DNA of 64,000 bases, taken from NCBI RefSeq assembly GCF_031458235.1, contig NZ_JAVDYB010000001.1, forward strand, positions 7,258,501 through 7,322,500, in the 5' to 3' direction. The position numbers were made by a program, and so were the translations under genes. Below the pieces are notes generated by a model that worked only from the letters and a program-made list of their open reading frames with translations, searched no databases and had not been told where the DNA came from. Below are positions 1-7,296 of the stretch, one piece after another. This stretch comes from Catenuloplanes atrovinosus (GTDB lineage: Bacteria; Actinomycetota; Actinomycetes; Mycobacteriales; Micromonosporaceae). Positions within the stretch are counted from its first letter, which is position 1, and each line of letters opens with the position of its first letter.

Positions 1-561
1 CATGTCGTACGTCTCCCGCTCCTGCCAGTCGGCGGTCGGGTAGACCGCGGTCACGCTCGGCACCTGGGGCGCGTCCGGGCTGACCGCCACCTCCAGCCGC
101 ACGCGGCGGCGGAAGGTCATGGACGTCAACTGGTACGCCACGTGCAGCCGCCGCTCGTCCTGGCCGAGGTAGTCGACGCCGTTCACCGACGAGCACAGCT
201 CGAAGCGCAGCGCCGCGTCGTCGCGCATCACCCGGCACACCTCGGCGATCCGCTCCGGCACGATGTGCAGCGTCAGCTCGCCGCGGTGCACCACGACCTT
301 CTCGACCGCGTCGCCGAACCGCGGGTACGCCTCCTCCAGCGCGTCGTAGACCTCGTCGAGGTAGCCGCCGAACGGCCGGGGCGGCGGGACGAACTCGGGC
401 CGCCGCCGGACCAGCCCGCCGAAGCCGGACGTGTCGCCGGTGCCGGCCACGCCGAACAGGCCCTTCCCGGCGCGGGTGGACGGCGGGTAGTCGGCCGGGG
501 CCGTGGTGGTGGCGCCGGCCGGCGTGGCCGCGGTGGAGCTCGGGTTCTGTGGGGCCGTCAT
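1..561 (-). CDS. nuoC: NADH-quinone oxidoreductase subunit C, N-terminal part (NuoC)
   Basis: This is the peripheral-arm complex I subunit of about 30 kDa, needed for the NADH to menaquinone electron path. Only the first 187 codons are present, because the gene runs off the left edge. The ATG at 561 overlaps the nuoB stop, as expected for translational coupling. The protein starts with a variable Ala/Thr/Pro-rich leader of about 30 residues. After it comes a typical NuoC body with VHRGELTLHIVPE, SVNGVDYLG and a final TADWQERETYDM, which precedes the family signature. The call rests on these motifs and on the nuoA-nuoB-nuoC order. Confidence 0.93.
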   Translation of the reverse strand, partial: MTAPQNPSSTAATPAGATTTAPADYPPSTRAGKGLFGVAGTGDTSGFGGLVRRRPEFVPPPRPFGGYLDEVYDALEEAYPRFGDAVEKVVVHRGELTLHIVPERIAEVCRVMRDDAALRFELCSSVNGVDYLGQDERRLHVAYQLTSMTFRRRVRLEVAVSPDAPQVPSVTAVYPTADWQERETYDM

Positions 562-1229
562 CAGGAACGCTCCCGGAGGTGGTTCTGCGCCTTCATCCAG
601 TTCTCGATGCGGAGCTGCTCCTCGCGGCCCTCCCGGACGGCCTGCTCCCACTGCGCGCGCCGCGCCGGATCCGCCCGGTACGACGACGGCATGGCACCGG
701 CAGCGACCAGCGGCATCCTGCCCTCGGCCCGGCGCTCCTCCAGCATCTTGCGCCCGTTCGGCCCGAGCGGCGCCGCCATGACCTTCTCGCGCATCTTGAG
801 GATCGCGTCGATCAGCATCTCCGGGCGCGGCGGGCAGCCGGGCAGGTAGATGTCGACCGGCACGATGTGGTCGACGCCCTGGACGATCGCGTAGTTGTTG
901 AACATGCCGCCGGACGAGGCGCACACGCCCATCGAGATGACCGAGCGAGGCTCCGGCATCTGGTCGTAGATCTGCCGGACGACGGGCGCCATCTTCTGGC
1001 TCACCCGGCCCGCCACGATCATCAGGTCGGCCTGCCGGGGCGAGGCGCGGAACACCTCCATCCCCCACCGCCCGAGGTCGTAGTGGGGTCCGCCGGCCGC
1101 CATCATCTCGATGGCGCAGCATGCCAGGCCGAAGGTGGCGCCCCAGAACGACGACTTGCGCGCCCAGTTGGACAGCTTCTCCACACTGGTCAGCAGGATC
1201 CCGCTCGGCAGCTTCTCCTCGATACCCAT
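561..1229 (-). CDS. nuoB: NADH-quinone oxidoreductase subunit B (NuoB)
   Basis: This 222-residue subunit carries cluster N2, the last iron-sulfur centre of complex I before menaquinone. The adjacent cysteine pair in [11 protein letters not shown], the cysteine in GVCASSGG and the one in LPGCPPRPE supply the four N2 ligands. The C-terminus extends past the core and is charged, as in other actinomycete NuoB proteins. The stop overlaps the nuoC start by one base, and a 73 bp spacer separates it from nuoA. Confidence 0.97.
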   Translation of the reverse strand: MGIEEKLPSGILLTSVEKLSNWARKSSFWGATFGLACCAIEMMAAGGPHYDLGRWGMEVFRASPRQADLMIVAGRVSQKMAPVVRQIYDQMPEPRSVISMGVCASSGGMFNNYAIVQGVDHIVPVDIYLPGCPPRPEMLIDAILKMREKVMAAPLGPNGRKMLEERRAEGRMPLVAAGAMPSSYRADPARRAQWEQAVREGREEQLRIENWMKAQNHLRERS

Positions 1230-1262
1230 TGCCCGGCCCTCCTTCCCATCCGTTCATGTGCC

Positions 1263-1291
1263 GGTTGTGCAGGGGTTGTGCGCGGTTGTGC
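1263..1291. repeat. Three direct copies of an 8-mer in the nuoA-nuoB spacer
   Basis: GGTTGTGC occurs at 1263-1270, 1274-1281 and 1284-1291, inside the only non-coding gap of the visible nuo genes. The spacing is irregular (3 and 2 bases between copies). It may be a slippage product or affect nuoB translation. No function can be assigned. Confidence 0.5.
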
Positions 1292-1302
1292 GGGGGTGCG
1301 CG

Positions 1303-1668
1303 TCAGTCCCAGTTGAGACCGCCGCGCCGCCAGACGTAGGCGTACGCGATGAAGACGGTGCCGATGAACAGGAGCATCTCGACCAGCCCGAAGAGGCCGA
1401 GCGCATCGAAGGTCACGGCCCACGGGTAGAGGAAGATGATCTCGATGTCGAAGACGATGAAGAGCATCGCGGTCAGATAGAACTTGACCGGGAAACGCCC
1501 ACCCCCGACCGGCTGCGGTGTCGGCTCGATGCCGCACTCGTAGGCGTCGAGCTTGGCCCGGTTGTAGCGGTGCGGGCCCACGATCGGCGCGATCGACACG
1601 GAGAACAGCGCGAACAGCGCGCCGAGGACGAACAGCAGAACGATGGGCACGTACGGCGAGAACGACAT
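1303..1668 (-). CDS. nuoA: NADH-quinone oxidoreductase subunit A (NuoA)
   Basis: This is a 121-residue membrane subunit of complex I with three predicted transmembrane helices (about residues 7-27, 64-84 and 90-112). The conserved loop containing YECGIEP carries the cysteine characteristic of NuoA, followed by FPVKFYLTAMLFIVFDIE. It is the first nuo gene of the run. The reductase gene lies 112 bp upstream on the same strand, so both may share a transcript, or nuoA may have its own promoter in 1669-1780. Confidence 0.96.
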   Translation of the reverse strand: MSFSPYVPIVLLFVLGALFALFSVSIAPIVGPHRYNRAKLDAYECGIEPTPQPVGGGRFPVKFYLTAMLFIVFDIEIIFLYPWAVTFDALGLFGLVEMLLFIGTVFIAYAYVWRRGGLNWD

Positions 1669-1780
1669 GTCGTCTCCTGGGTCCGGACGGGGGTGGGGGA
1701 TGGTTCGTTTTCGTTACCTATGTGATCTCTGTGACACTGACACTATTAGCGGCTCGAAACCGGGTCGCTACCGGGGGTGG

Positions 1781-3061
1781 TCAAACGGCGGGGGCCACCT
1801 TCGTCATCGCATTGATGACCCTGTCCATGGCGTCACCACCACGGGGGTCGGTGAGGTTGGCCAGCAGCTTCAGCACGAACCGCATGAGCAGCGGCTGAGG
1901 CATGCCGTACCGGGTGGCCATCTTCATGATCTCGGGTCGGCCGATCAGCTTCACGAAGACGCCGCCGAGCCGGTAGTAGCCGCCGTAGCGGGTCTTCAGC
2001 TCCGCCGGGTACGCCTGCAGCGCCCGCTCCCGCTCCGGGCCCTCCGCGCGCGCCAGCGCCTGCGCGACGACCTCGGCCGCCAGTTCGCCGGACTCCATCG
2101 CGTACGCGATGCCCTCGCCGTTGAACGGGTTCACCATGCCGCCCGAGTCGCCGACCAGCAGCATGCCCCGCGAGTAGTGCGGCGTGCGGTTGAAGCCCAT
2201 CGGCAGCGCGGCTCCGAGGATCGGGCCGTCCGCGTTCTCCTCGTCCGCCGTGCCCCACTCGGCCGGCGTGGTGGCCAGCCAGTCCAGCAGCATGTGCCGG
2301 TAGTTGGTCCTGCCGTAGCCGGTGGAGGAGTTGAGCACGCCGAGGCCCACGTTGACGCGGCCGTCACCCATGCCGAAGATCCACCCGTATCCGGGGAGCA
2401 GCTTGTCCGGGTTCTCCCGGGAGCGAAGCTCCAGCCAGGACTCCAGGTAGTCGTCGTCGTGCTTGACCGGCGAGGTGTAGTAGCGCCGGACCGCGACGCC
2501 CATCGGCCGGTCGTCGCGCTTGCGGATGTCGAGCGCGAGCGCGAACCGCCCGGACACGCCGTCCGCCGCGACCACCAGCGGCGCGCGGAACTCGACCGGC
2601 TCCTTGCCCGGCCCGGACTCCGCGGTCACGCCGATGATCCGGCCGTCCGGGCCGAGCACCGGACCGGTGACGTTCGTGCTGGTGCGGAGGATGGCGCCGG
2701 CCTCGGCCGCGCGCTTCGCGAGCAGCTGGTCGAAGTCGAGCCGGGTGCGGGTCAGACCGTAGTTGGGGAAGCTGGCCAGCTCGGGCCAGGGCAGCTCCAG
2801 GCGGACGCCGCCGCCGATCACCCGCAGCCCCCGGTTGCGCAGCCACCCGGCCTCGGCGGAGGTGTCGACGCCCATCTTGATCAACTGCTTGACCGCGCGC
2901 GGCGTCAGCCCGTCGCCGCAGACCTTCTCCCGGGGGAACTCGGTCTTCTCCAGCAGCAGAACCCGGACACCATGACTGGCAAGGTGATATGCGGTCGCGG
3001 ACCCGCCAGGTCCCGCGCCCACGACGATGACGTCGGCCTCTTCGGCCACAACCTGGGTCAC
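1781..3061 (-). CDS. menJ: Geranylgeranyl-reductase-family FAD enzyme, likely menaquinone reductase (MenJ-like)
   Basis: This is an FAD-dependent reductase of about 426 residues. It has an N-terminal dinucleotide motif (VVGAGPGGSATAYHLA), the family motif KVCGDGLTPRAV, and a second FAD motif VGDSGGMVNPFNGEGIAYAMESG. The family reduces isoprenoid double bonds. Next to menG and nuoA, the likely substrate is the menaquinone side chain, as for mycobacterial MenJ. Archaeal-type lipid reductases belong to the same family, so the substrate is inferred. AGGAGG at 3069-3074 sits only one base from the ATG at 3067 but 7 bases from the GTG at 3061, so the GTG is preferred. A Rex-like operator lies just upstream. 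Confidence 0.85.
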   Translation of the reverse strand: MTQVVAEEADVIVVGAGPGGSATAYHLASHGVRVLLLEKTEFPREKVCGDGLTPRAVKQLIKMGVDTSAEAGWLRNRGLRVIGGGVRLELPWPELASFPNYGLTRTRLDFDQLLAKRAAEAGAILRTSTNVTGPVLGPDGRIIGVTAESGPGKEPVEFRAPLVVAADGVSGRFALALDIRKRDDRPMGVAVRRYYTSPVKHDDDYLESWLELRSRENPDKLLPGYGWIFGMGDGRVNVGLGVLNSSTGYGRTNYRHMLLDWLATTPAEWGTADEENADGPILGAALPMGFNRTPHYSRGMLLVGDSGGMVNPFNGEGIAYAMESGELAAEVVAQALARAEGPERERALQAYPAELKTRYGGYYRLGGVFVKLIGRPEIMKMATRYGMPQPLLMRFVLKLLANLTDPRGGDAMDRVINAMTKVAPAV

Positions 3062-3083
3062 GGCCATACCTCCTCGCATGTGC

Positions 3084-3101
3084 TAGTGAAGAACTTCACA
3101 A
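3084..3101 (-). promoter_or_regulatory. Rex-like operator upstream of the menJ-like gene
   Basis: The plus strand reads TAGTGAAGAACTTCACAA: arms TAGTGAA and TTCACAA around four bases. This differs at one position from the established Rex consensus TTGTGAA-N4-TTCACAA. Rex senses NADH/NAD+ and is known to control nuo and cyd operons in Streptomyces. A -10-like TACACT on the minus strand (3116-3121) would place the transcription start just upstream of the site, where bound Rex would block it. The match is read directly from sequence; binding is inferred. Confidence 0.7.
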
Positions 3102-3204
3102 GCATGTGCGAGAGCAGTGTAGGCCTGCTTCCGATCTTCGTGTGTCTTAGGACACCCTAAATGTTTCCGATCCGTTAAGTAAATCTAGATAGATCACTCC
3201 GACG

Positions 3205-3236
3205 GGTGACAAAACAGCCCATAGACGGGCATCACC
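3205..3236 (-). terminator. Weak terminator hairpin downstream of menG
   Basis: Nested inverted repeats GGTGA/TCACC and GCCC/GGGC enclose a 6-base loop, with four T residues (minus strand) after the inner stem. It sits about 140 bases past the menG stop. The surrounding 295 bp menG-menJ gap holds no gene that I can support. Confidence 0.4.
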
Positions 3237-3374
3237 GACCCGGCTCCGGCCAGCACAAAAAGCCACAGACCACCATCATTCACCGGTACGACGCCCGCCC
3301 GATCCGGCCGCGCGTGCCGCCACGCCGGCCCTCCACCGTCCGCGTTCGTGCGCTCACCGGATGCGAGGAACGTC

Positions 3375-4067
3375 TCAGGGCTTGACCGCGCGGTGCAGTG
3401 CCACGATGCCGCCGGTGAGGTTCCGCCAGGCCACCGACGACCAACCCGCGCGGGCGATCCGGTCGGCCAGCGCGGCCTGGTCCGGCCACGCCCGGATGGA
3501 CTCCGCGAGGTAGACGTACGCCTCCGGGTTGCTGGCGACCGCGCGCGCGACCATCGGCAGCGAGCGCATCAGGTAACCCAGGTAGACGCTCCGGAACGGC
3601 CCGTTGACCGGGTGGCTGAACTCGCACACCACCAGCCGCCCGCCCGGCCGCACCACGCGCGCCAGCTCGGCCAGCGCGCCGTCCACGTCCACCACGTTGC
3701 GCAGCGCGAACGAGATGGTGGCCGCGTCGAACGTCCCGTCCGCGAACGGCAGCGCCAGCGCGTCGCCGGCCAGCAGCGGCACGTCGGGCCGCACCCGGCG
3801 GCCGGCGCGCAGCATGCCGAGCGAGAGGTCCACCCCGACCGCGAACGCGCCGGAGCGGCCCAGCTCCAGCGTGGAGACGCCGGTGCCGGCGCCCACGTCG
3901 AGCACCCGCTGACCGAGCTTGAGTCGCAGCGCGTCTCGCGTGGCCCGGCGCCAGCCACGGTCCTGCCCGAAGGAGAGCACCGTGTTGGTCAGGTCGTAGT
4001 TACGCGCCACGCCGTCGAACATCGACGCGACCTCGTGGGGCTGCTTGTCCAAGTCTGCGCGGCTCAC
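3375..4067 (-). CDS. menG: Demethylmenaquinone methyltransferase (MenG/UbiE)
   Basis: This SAM-dependent methyltransferase of 230 residues does the last ring methylation of menaquinone. It has the family opening [22 protein letters not shown], motif [16 protein letters not shown], and the UbiE signature region [28 protein letters not shown]. The GTG at 4067 gives the expected length. A longer reading frame to 4181 would pass through the terminator described below and lacks homology. No good Shine-Dalgarno sequence precedes the GTG at normal spacing. The position 23 nt behind a terminator hairpin suggests attenuation control. Confidence 0.92.
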   Translation of the reverse strand: MSRADLDKQPHEVASMFDGVARNYDLTNTVLSFGQDRGWRRATRDALRLKLGQRVLDVGAGTGVSTLELGRSGAFAVGVDLSLGMLRAGRRVRPDVPLLAGDALALPFADGTFDAATISFALRNVVDVDGALAELARVVRPGGRLVVCEFSHPVNGPFRSVYLGYLMRSLPMVARAVASNPEAYVYLAESIRAWPDQAALADRIARAGWSSVAWRNLTGGIVALHRAVKP

Positions 4068-4090
4068 TCCGCCACTCTGCCAGAGCCCAC

Positions 4091-4127
4091 AAAAAAGCCG
4101 CGGACCAGGCTGACGCCTCGTCCGCGG
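4091..4127 (-). terminator. Intrinsic terminator immediately before menG
   Basis: The stem is CCGCGGAC (4098-4105) with GTCCGCGG (4120-4127), plus an inner AGGC/GCCT pair closing a 4-base loop. On the minus strand it is followed by six T residues (4096-4091). It ends 23 bases before the menG start codon. This is a strong Rho-independent terminator in the menG direction. Confidence 0.85.
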
Positions 4128-4223
4128 TTTCGACGAGCATTTCTCAACCTGGCTAGGGCGCCCCCACCTCGCGAAAGTCAACGGGTGGGCGTGCCTTGGG
4201 TTGGGACCAGGTTGAGAAACGCT
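4091..4223 (-). ncRNA. Candidate structured RNA: menG leader/attenuator or free small RNA
   Basis: A minus-strand transcript starting near 4223 would be about 130 nt long. It opens with a hairpin spanning 4140-4219, whose outer 13-bp stem is perfect (TTTCTCAACCTGG with CCAGGTTGAGAAA). An asymmetric internal loop follows, then a second imperfect stem (GGCACGCCCACC against GGTGGGGGCGCC) and a 15-base terminal loop. The transcript ends in the terminator at 4091-4127. The layout fits either a small RNA gene or a menG leader that terminates unless refolded. I do not recognise a known riboswitch class; the 6C RNA was considered but the loops do not fit. Confidence 0.65.
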
Positions 4224-4228
4224 CGATC

Positions 4229-4257
4229 TCTATATCAACGCCTCATTGGCGGGTCAG
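4229..4257 (-). promoter_or_regulatory. Housekeeping-type promoter for the structured RNA / menG
   Basis: On the minus strand a -35 box CTGACC (4257-4252) is separated by exactly 17 bases from a -10 box TATAGA (4234-4229). This is close to the actinomycete SigA consensus TTGACN-17-TANNNT. The predicted start at 4222-4223 lies 3-4 bases before the long hairpin. Confidence 0.7.
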
Positions 4258-4408
4258 AGCATTATCTTCGGGCGCGCCGATAACGATGCGGACTCGGCGG
4301 GACCGCGAATCCATGACGCTCACCCGACGTTTTCCGGTCGCGATACCGCAGGTAGCGGTGCAATCTACCCACTTGCGACACCGCGCCGGAGCCCGGTGAC
4401 GGAAAAGC

Positions 4409-4443
4409 GACAACGCCGCGAGCCCGGGGCTCACGGCGTTGTC
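4409..4443 (-). terminator. Strong terminator downstream of the LPXTG gene
   Basis: A 10-bp perfect stem GACAACGCCG/CGGCGTTGTC encloses a second 6-bp stem GAGCCC/GGGCTC. On the minus strand GCTTTTCC follows. It lies about 57 bases past the stop of the surface-protein gene. The gap between here and the promoter at 4257 holds no recognisable gene. Confidence 0.85.
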
Positions 4444-4500
4444 TTTGCGTTGCTTTAGCGGTGACTCAACGCCACCTTATCGAGAGGTAACGGAACCGTC

Positions 4501-5628
4501 TCAGAGAGCGGAGTTACCGTCGCCCGGCGTGACCGTGACGATCTTCCGACGGCGGGCCATCATGAAGACCACGGCGCCACCGACGAGCACGGCGGCACCG
4601 ACGCCACCGATGATCGCGGTCTGCGGGCCGGTCACCGGCAGGCCCGGCTCGCCGCCGCCGTTGCCGTTCGGCACGGCGACCAGCGCCACGAACTCATCCT
4701 CGTGCTGGATGGTGGTGGGAACCGGCGGGTTGGTGGCCGGCGGCTGCTCGGTCGGCGGCTGCTCCGTCGGGGGCTGCTCCGTCGGCGGCTGCTCGGTCGG
4801 CGGCTGCTCCGTGGGCGGCTGCTCGGTCGGGGGCTGCTCGGTCGGCGGCTGCTCCGTGGGCGGCTGCTCGGTCGGCGGCTGCTCCGTCGGCGGCTGCTCG
4901 GTCGGCGGGTTGTGCACCGGCGGGCGGCCGCAGTTGTGGCCACCGGCCCACCGCTCGGGCTGCCGGTAACGGTCCCGGCCGTGGCCGCCCTTGTTGCCGT
5001 GGCCGCCGGGCGTCTTCGCGTTGACGGCGGTCTTGTAGGAGACCGTGGTGAAGGTGCCCGTCTCGCTCGGCGAGAACGCCGCGGGCGCGAACTGCGTCCC
5101 GGTCAGCGCGCCGGAGTCGGCGTCCTTCTCGACGCCGGTCTCGAGGTCCGCGTAGAACTCGATCTCGCCCGAGGACTTGCCACCCTCGAGCACCGGGCCC
5201 TTGGCGTCCGCCGCGACGGTCACCTCGAACGGCACCTCCCACGCGGAGTAGATGTCGTTCTCCGGGTCCTCCTCGCCGGCCGGCACGAGCGCCCAGCCGT
5301 CGTCGAAGGTGCAGGTGACCGTCTGGCCCTCGTAGTCACAGAAATCGGCCGCGGCCTCACCCTTGAAGGAGACGCCCTGCGGAAGGGTCAGCGTGAGCTT
5401 GAAGCCGGTGATGACCTCGTCGCTGACGTTGGAGACCGTGGTGAGGACCTCGGCGTCACTGCCGGGGGCGAGGGGGGCGCCGCCCGGGCCGGTGATGTCG
5501 GCGGTGACGATGGTGAAATCGGGGCCGGCGGGGGCAGCGAGGGCCGGGGCCGCGAAGAACCCGGTAGCGCCCGCAGCCAGCGCAGTGGCGGCACAGAGAC
5601 GGGCGATGTTCCGCGTGCGGAACGACAT
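4501..5628 (-). CDS. Secreted LPXTG-anchored surface protein with PPTEQ repeat stalk
   Basis: This 375-residue protein has a Sec signal peptide (residues 1-31, ending ALA-AP). A globular domain of about 180 residues contains two cysteines and [11 protein letters not shown], a DUF11-like beta-sandwich look. Next come a Gly/His/Arg-rich linker and 11 copies of PPTEQ. The C-terminus has a sorting signal: LPVTG at about 333, a hydrophobic helix and an MARRRK tail, so sortase should attach it to peptidoglycan. GAGGAG lies 7 bases before the ATG. Function is unknown; adhesion or envelope spacing is plausible. It is monocistronic with its own terminator. Confidence 0.85.
   Translation of the reverse strand: MSFRTRNIARLCAATALAAGATGFFAAPALAAPAGPDFTIVTADITGPGGAPLAPGSDAEVLTTVSNVSDEVITGFKLTLTLPQGVSFKGEAAADFCDYEGQTVTCTFDDGWALVPAGEEDPENDIYSAWEVPFEVTVAADAKGPVLEGGKSSGEIEFYADLETGVEKDADSGALTGTQFAPAAFSPSETGTFTTVSYKTAVNAKTPGGHGNKGGHGRDRYRQPERWAGGHNCGRPPVHNPPTEQPPTEQPPTEQPPTEQPPTEQPPTEQPPTEQPPTEQPPTEQPPTEQPPTEQPPATNPPVPTTIQHEDEFVALVAVPNGNGGGEPGLPVTGPQTAIIGGVGAAVLVGGAVVFMMARRRKIVTVTPGDGNSAL
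4741..4905. repeat. 11 tandem 15-bp units encoding PPTEQ
   Basis: Eleven in-frame 15-bp units run from 4741 to 4905. They differ only at synonymous wobble positions (GTCGGC, GTCGGG, GTGGGC variants). The period is five codons, so gain or loss of units would change stalk length without a frameshift. Confidence 0.95.
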
Positions 5629-5965
5629 TGTTTGACTCCTCGGGTACGAGGACGGTCGGGACGCAGGGACGTTAACGAAGACCTATCGCCTCGTCTACCG
5701 CACAAAACGGACAGTCCACTGTGAGCAATACCTCGTGAGTCCGTAAATGTCCGGATTTGGGTGATCTTAAATCGGGCTTAAGTGGACCTTTGGACTGCCT
5801 GTGGTTCCGCAAAATTCTCCGAAAGGCAGCATAAAAATCGACCGAAAGGGGGAAGGATCGCAGCTCCGACCCGCGCGGCATAATTGCGCTAGGCATCCGG
5901 GCGATTACCCAACGCATTCACCGTTGAGAAAGTCCGCGCCGGACCGGTCGGAGCGGGCAAAACAA
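5629..5965. other. Intergenic region between mqnC and the LPXTG gene
   Basis: This stretch of about 340 bases is AT-richer than its surroundings. It must hold the minus-strand promoter of the LPXTG gene. I find no credible open reading frame. Small inverted repeats occur but nothing diagnostic. Confidence 0.6.
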
Positions 5966-5996
5966 TAGCGCGGCCCCCGCAACGGGAACCGCGCTA
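5966..5996 (-). terminator. Terminator downstream of mqnC
   Basis: The stem TAGCGCGG (5966-5973) pairs with CCGCGCTA (5989-5996). On the minus strand it is followed by TTGTTTTG. It starts about 15 bases past the mqnC stop. Confidence 0.75.
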
Positions 5997-6010
5997 CGAA
6001 ATGAATACGC

Positions 6011-7228
6011 TCAGTGCGCCTCGACCAGCGGCAGTGCCCGGCCCGCGCCGCCGCCGGGCAACGCGATCGACGAGAAGTGGGAGACCACCCGGTCGTCCGT
6101 CGGGTCCTCCTCCGGCGTGCGGTGCACGGCCAGATGGCGGTAGAGCGTGTCGCGCTGCGCCGGGATGCGGCCGGCCGACCGGATCATCCAGATCAGGTCG
6201 TGCAGGTTCGACCGGTGGCGCGCGCCGGCCGAGGAGATGACGTTCTCCTCCAGCATGATCGAGCCGAGGTCGTCCACGCCCATGTGCAGCGACAGCTGGC
6301 CGACCTCCTTGCCGGTGGTCAGCCAGGACGCCTGCAGGTGCGCCACGTTGTGGAAGAACAGCCGGGACATCGCGACGAACCGCAGGTACTCCAGGGTGGT
6401 GGCCTGGGTGCGGCCCTTGAGGTGGTTGTTCTCCGGCTGGTAGGTCCACGGGATGAACGCCCGGAACCCGCCGGTGCGGTCCTGCACGTCCCGGATCATC
6501 GCGATGTGCTCGACCCGCTCCGCGTGCGTCTCGCCGGTGCCCATCATCATGGTCGCGGTCGACTCGATGCCGTGCCGGTGCGCGGTCTCCATGACCTCCA
6601 GCCAGCGAGCGCCCGACTCCTTGAGCGGCGCGATCGCCTTGCGCGGCCGCTCCGGCAGCATCTCCGCGCCGGCGCCGGCGATCGAGTCCAGGCCGGCCGC
6701 CTTGATCCGGAGGATCGCGTCCTCGATCGAGATGCCGTCCACCTTCGCCATGTGCAGGATCTCGGACGGGCCGATCGAGTGGATGGTGAGCTGCGGGTAC
6801 GCCGCCTTGACCGAGGAGAACAGCTCCTCGTAGTAGGCGGTGCCGAAGTCTGGGTGGTGACCGCCCTGCAGCATCACCTGCGTGGCGCCGAGCTCGACGG
6901 CCTCGCCGCACCGGCGGAGGATCTCCTCCATCGGGTGCGCCCAGCCCTCCTTGTGCTTCGGTGCGCGGAAGAACGCGCAGAACTTGCAGGCGGTCACGCA
7001 GACGTTGGTGTAGTTGATGTTGCGGTCGATCAGGTACGTGACGATCCCGTCCGGGTATCGCCGCCGGCGAACCGCGTCCGCGGCCTCGCCCAGTGCGTGC
7101 AGCGGCGCGTCGGTGTAGATGAGCAGCGCCTCCTCGGGCGTGATCCGCCCACCGTCCGCGCCACGCTGCAGGATGTCGTCGATCTCCCTGTTCACCGTCA
7201 CCACACGAGCGTACGTCCAACGGGTCAC
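6011..7228 (-). CDS. mqnC: Cyclic dehypoxanthinyl futalosine synthase (MqnC)
   Basis: This radical-SAM enzyme cyclises dehypoxanthine futalosine in the futalosine route to menaquinone. The cluster motif CVTACKFC (CX3CX2C) follows NINYTNV. Other family signatures are QGGHHPDFG, SIAGAGAEMLPERPRKAIAP, MMMGTGETHAERVEHI and FRAFIPWTYQPENNHLKG. Its 405 residues match the family. The start is a GTG at 7228; further GTG codons at 7204, 7201 and 7195 are equally possible and none has a clear ribosome site. mqnA lies 9 kb away, so the pathway is split. The divergent neighbour is a SNF2 helicase. Confidence 0.95.
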   Translation of the reverse strand: MTRWTYARVVTVNREIDDILQRGADGGRITPEEALLIYTDAPLHALGEAADAVRRRRYPDGIVTYLIDRNINYTNVCVTACKFCAFFRAPKHKEGWAHPMEEILRRCGEAVELGATQVMLQGGHHPDFGTAYYEELFSSVKAAYPQLTIHSIGPSEILHMAKVDGISIEDAILRIKAAGLDSIAGAGAEMLPERPRKAIAPLKESGARWLEVMETAHRHGIESTATMMMGTGETHAERVEHIAMIRDVQDRTGGFRAFIPWTYQPENNHLKGRTQATTLEYLRFVAMSRLFFHNVAHLQASWLTTGKEVGQLSLHMGVDDLGSIMLEENVISSAGARHRSNLHDLIWMIRSAGRIPAQRDTLYRHLAVHRTPEEDPTDDRVVSHFSSIALPGGGAGRALPLVEAH

Positions 7229-7296
7229 GGCCTGCCGCGTGCCAGGTCACGATGCCGGTATCGTCGTACGGTCCGGGGTACGGGAAGAGGGCGCTC

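Noticed and set aside
1713-1760. A second Rex site before nuoA
   Set aside because: TGTGA occurs twice but as direct, not inverted, repeats; it lacks the TTCACAA arm.
3111-3170. IdeR/DtxR iron box (TTAGGACACCCTAA)
   Set aside because: The arms TTAGG/CCTAA match the ends, but the centre is five bases too short for the 19-bp consensus.
4140-4219. tRNA or 6C RNA
   Set aside because: There is no cloverleaf or T-loop sequence. The 6C RNA needs two C-rich loops, which are not present here.
4741-4905. Possible CRISPR array
   Set aside because: Units are 15 bp without spacers and keep a reading frame encoding PPTEQ.
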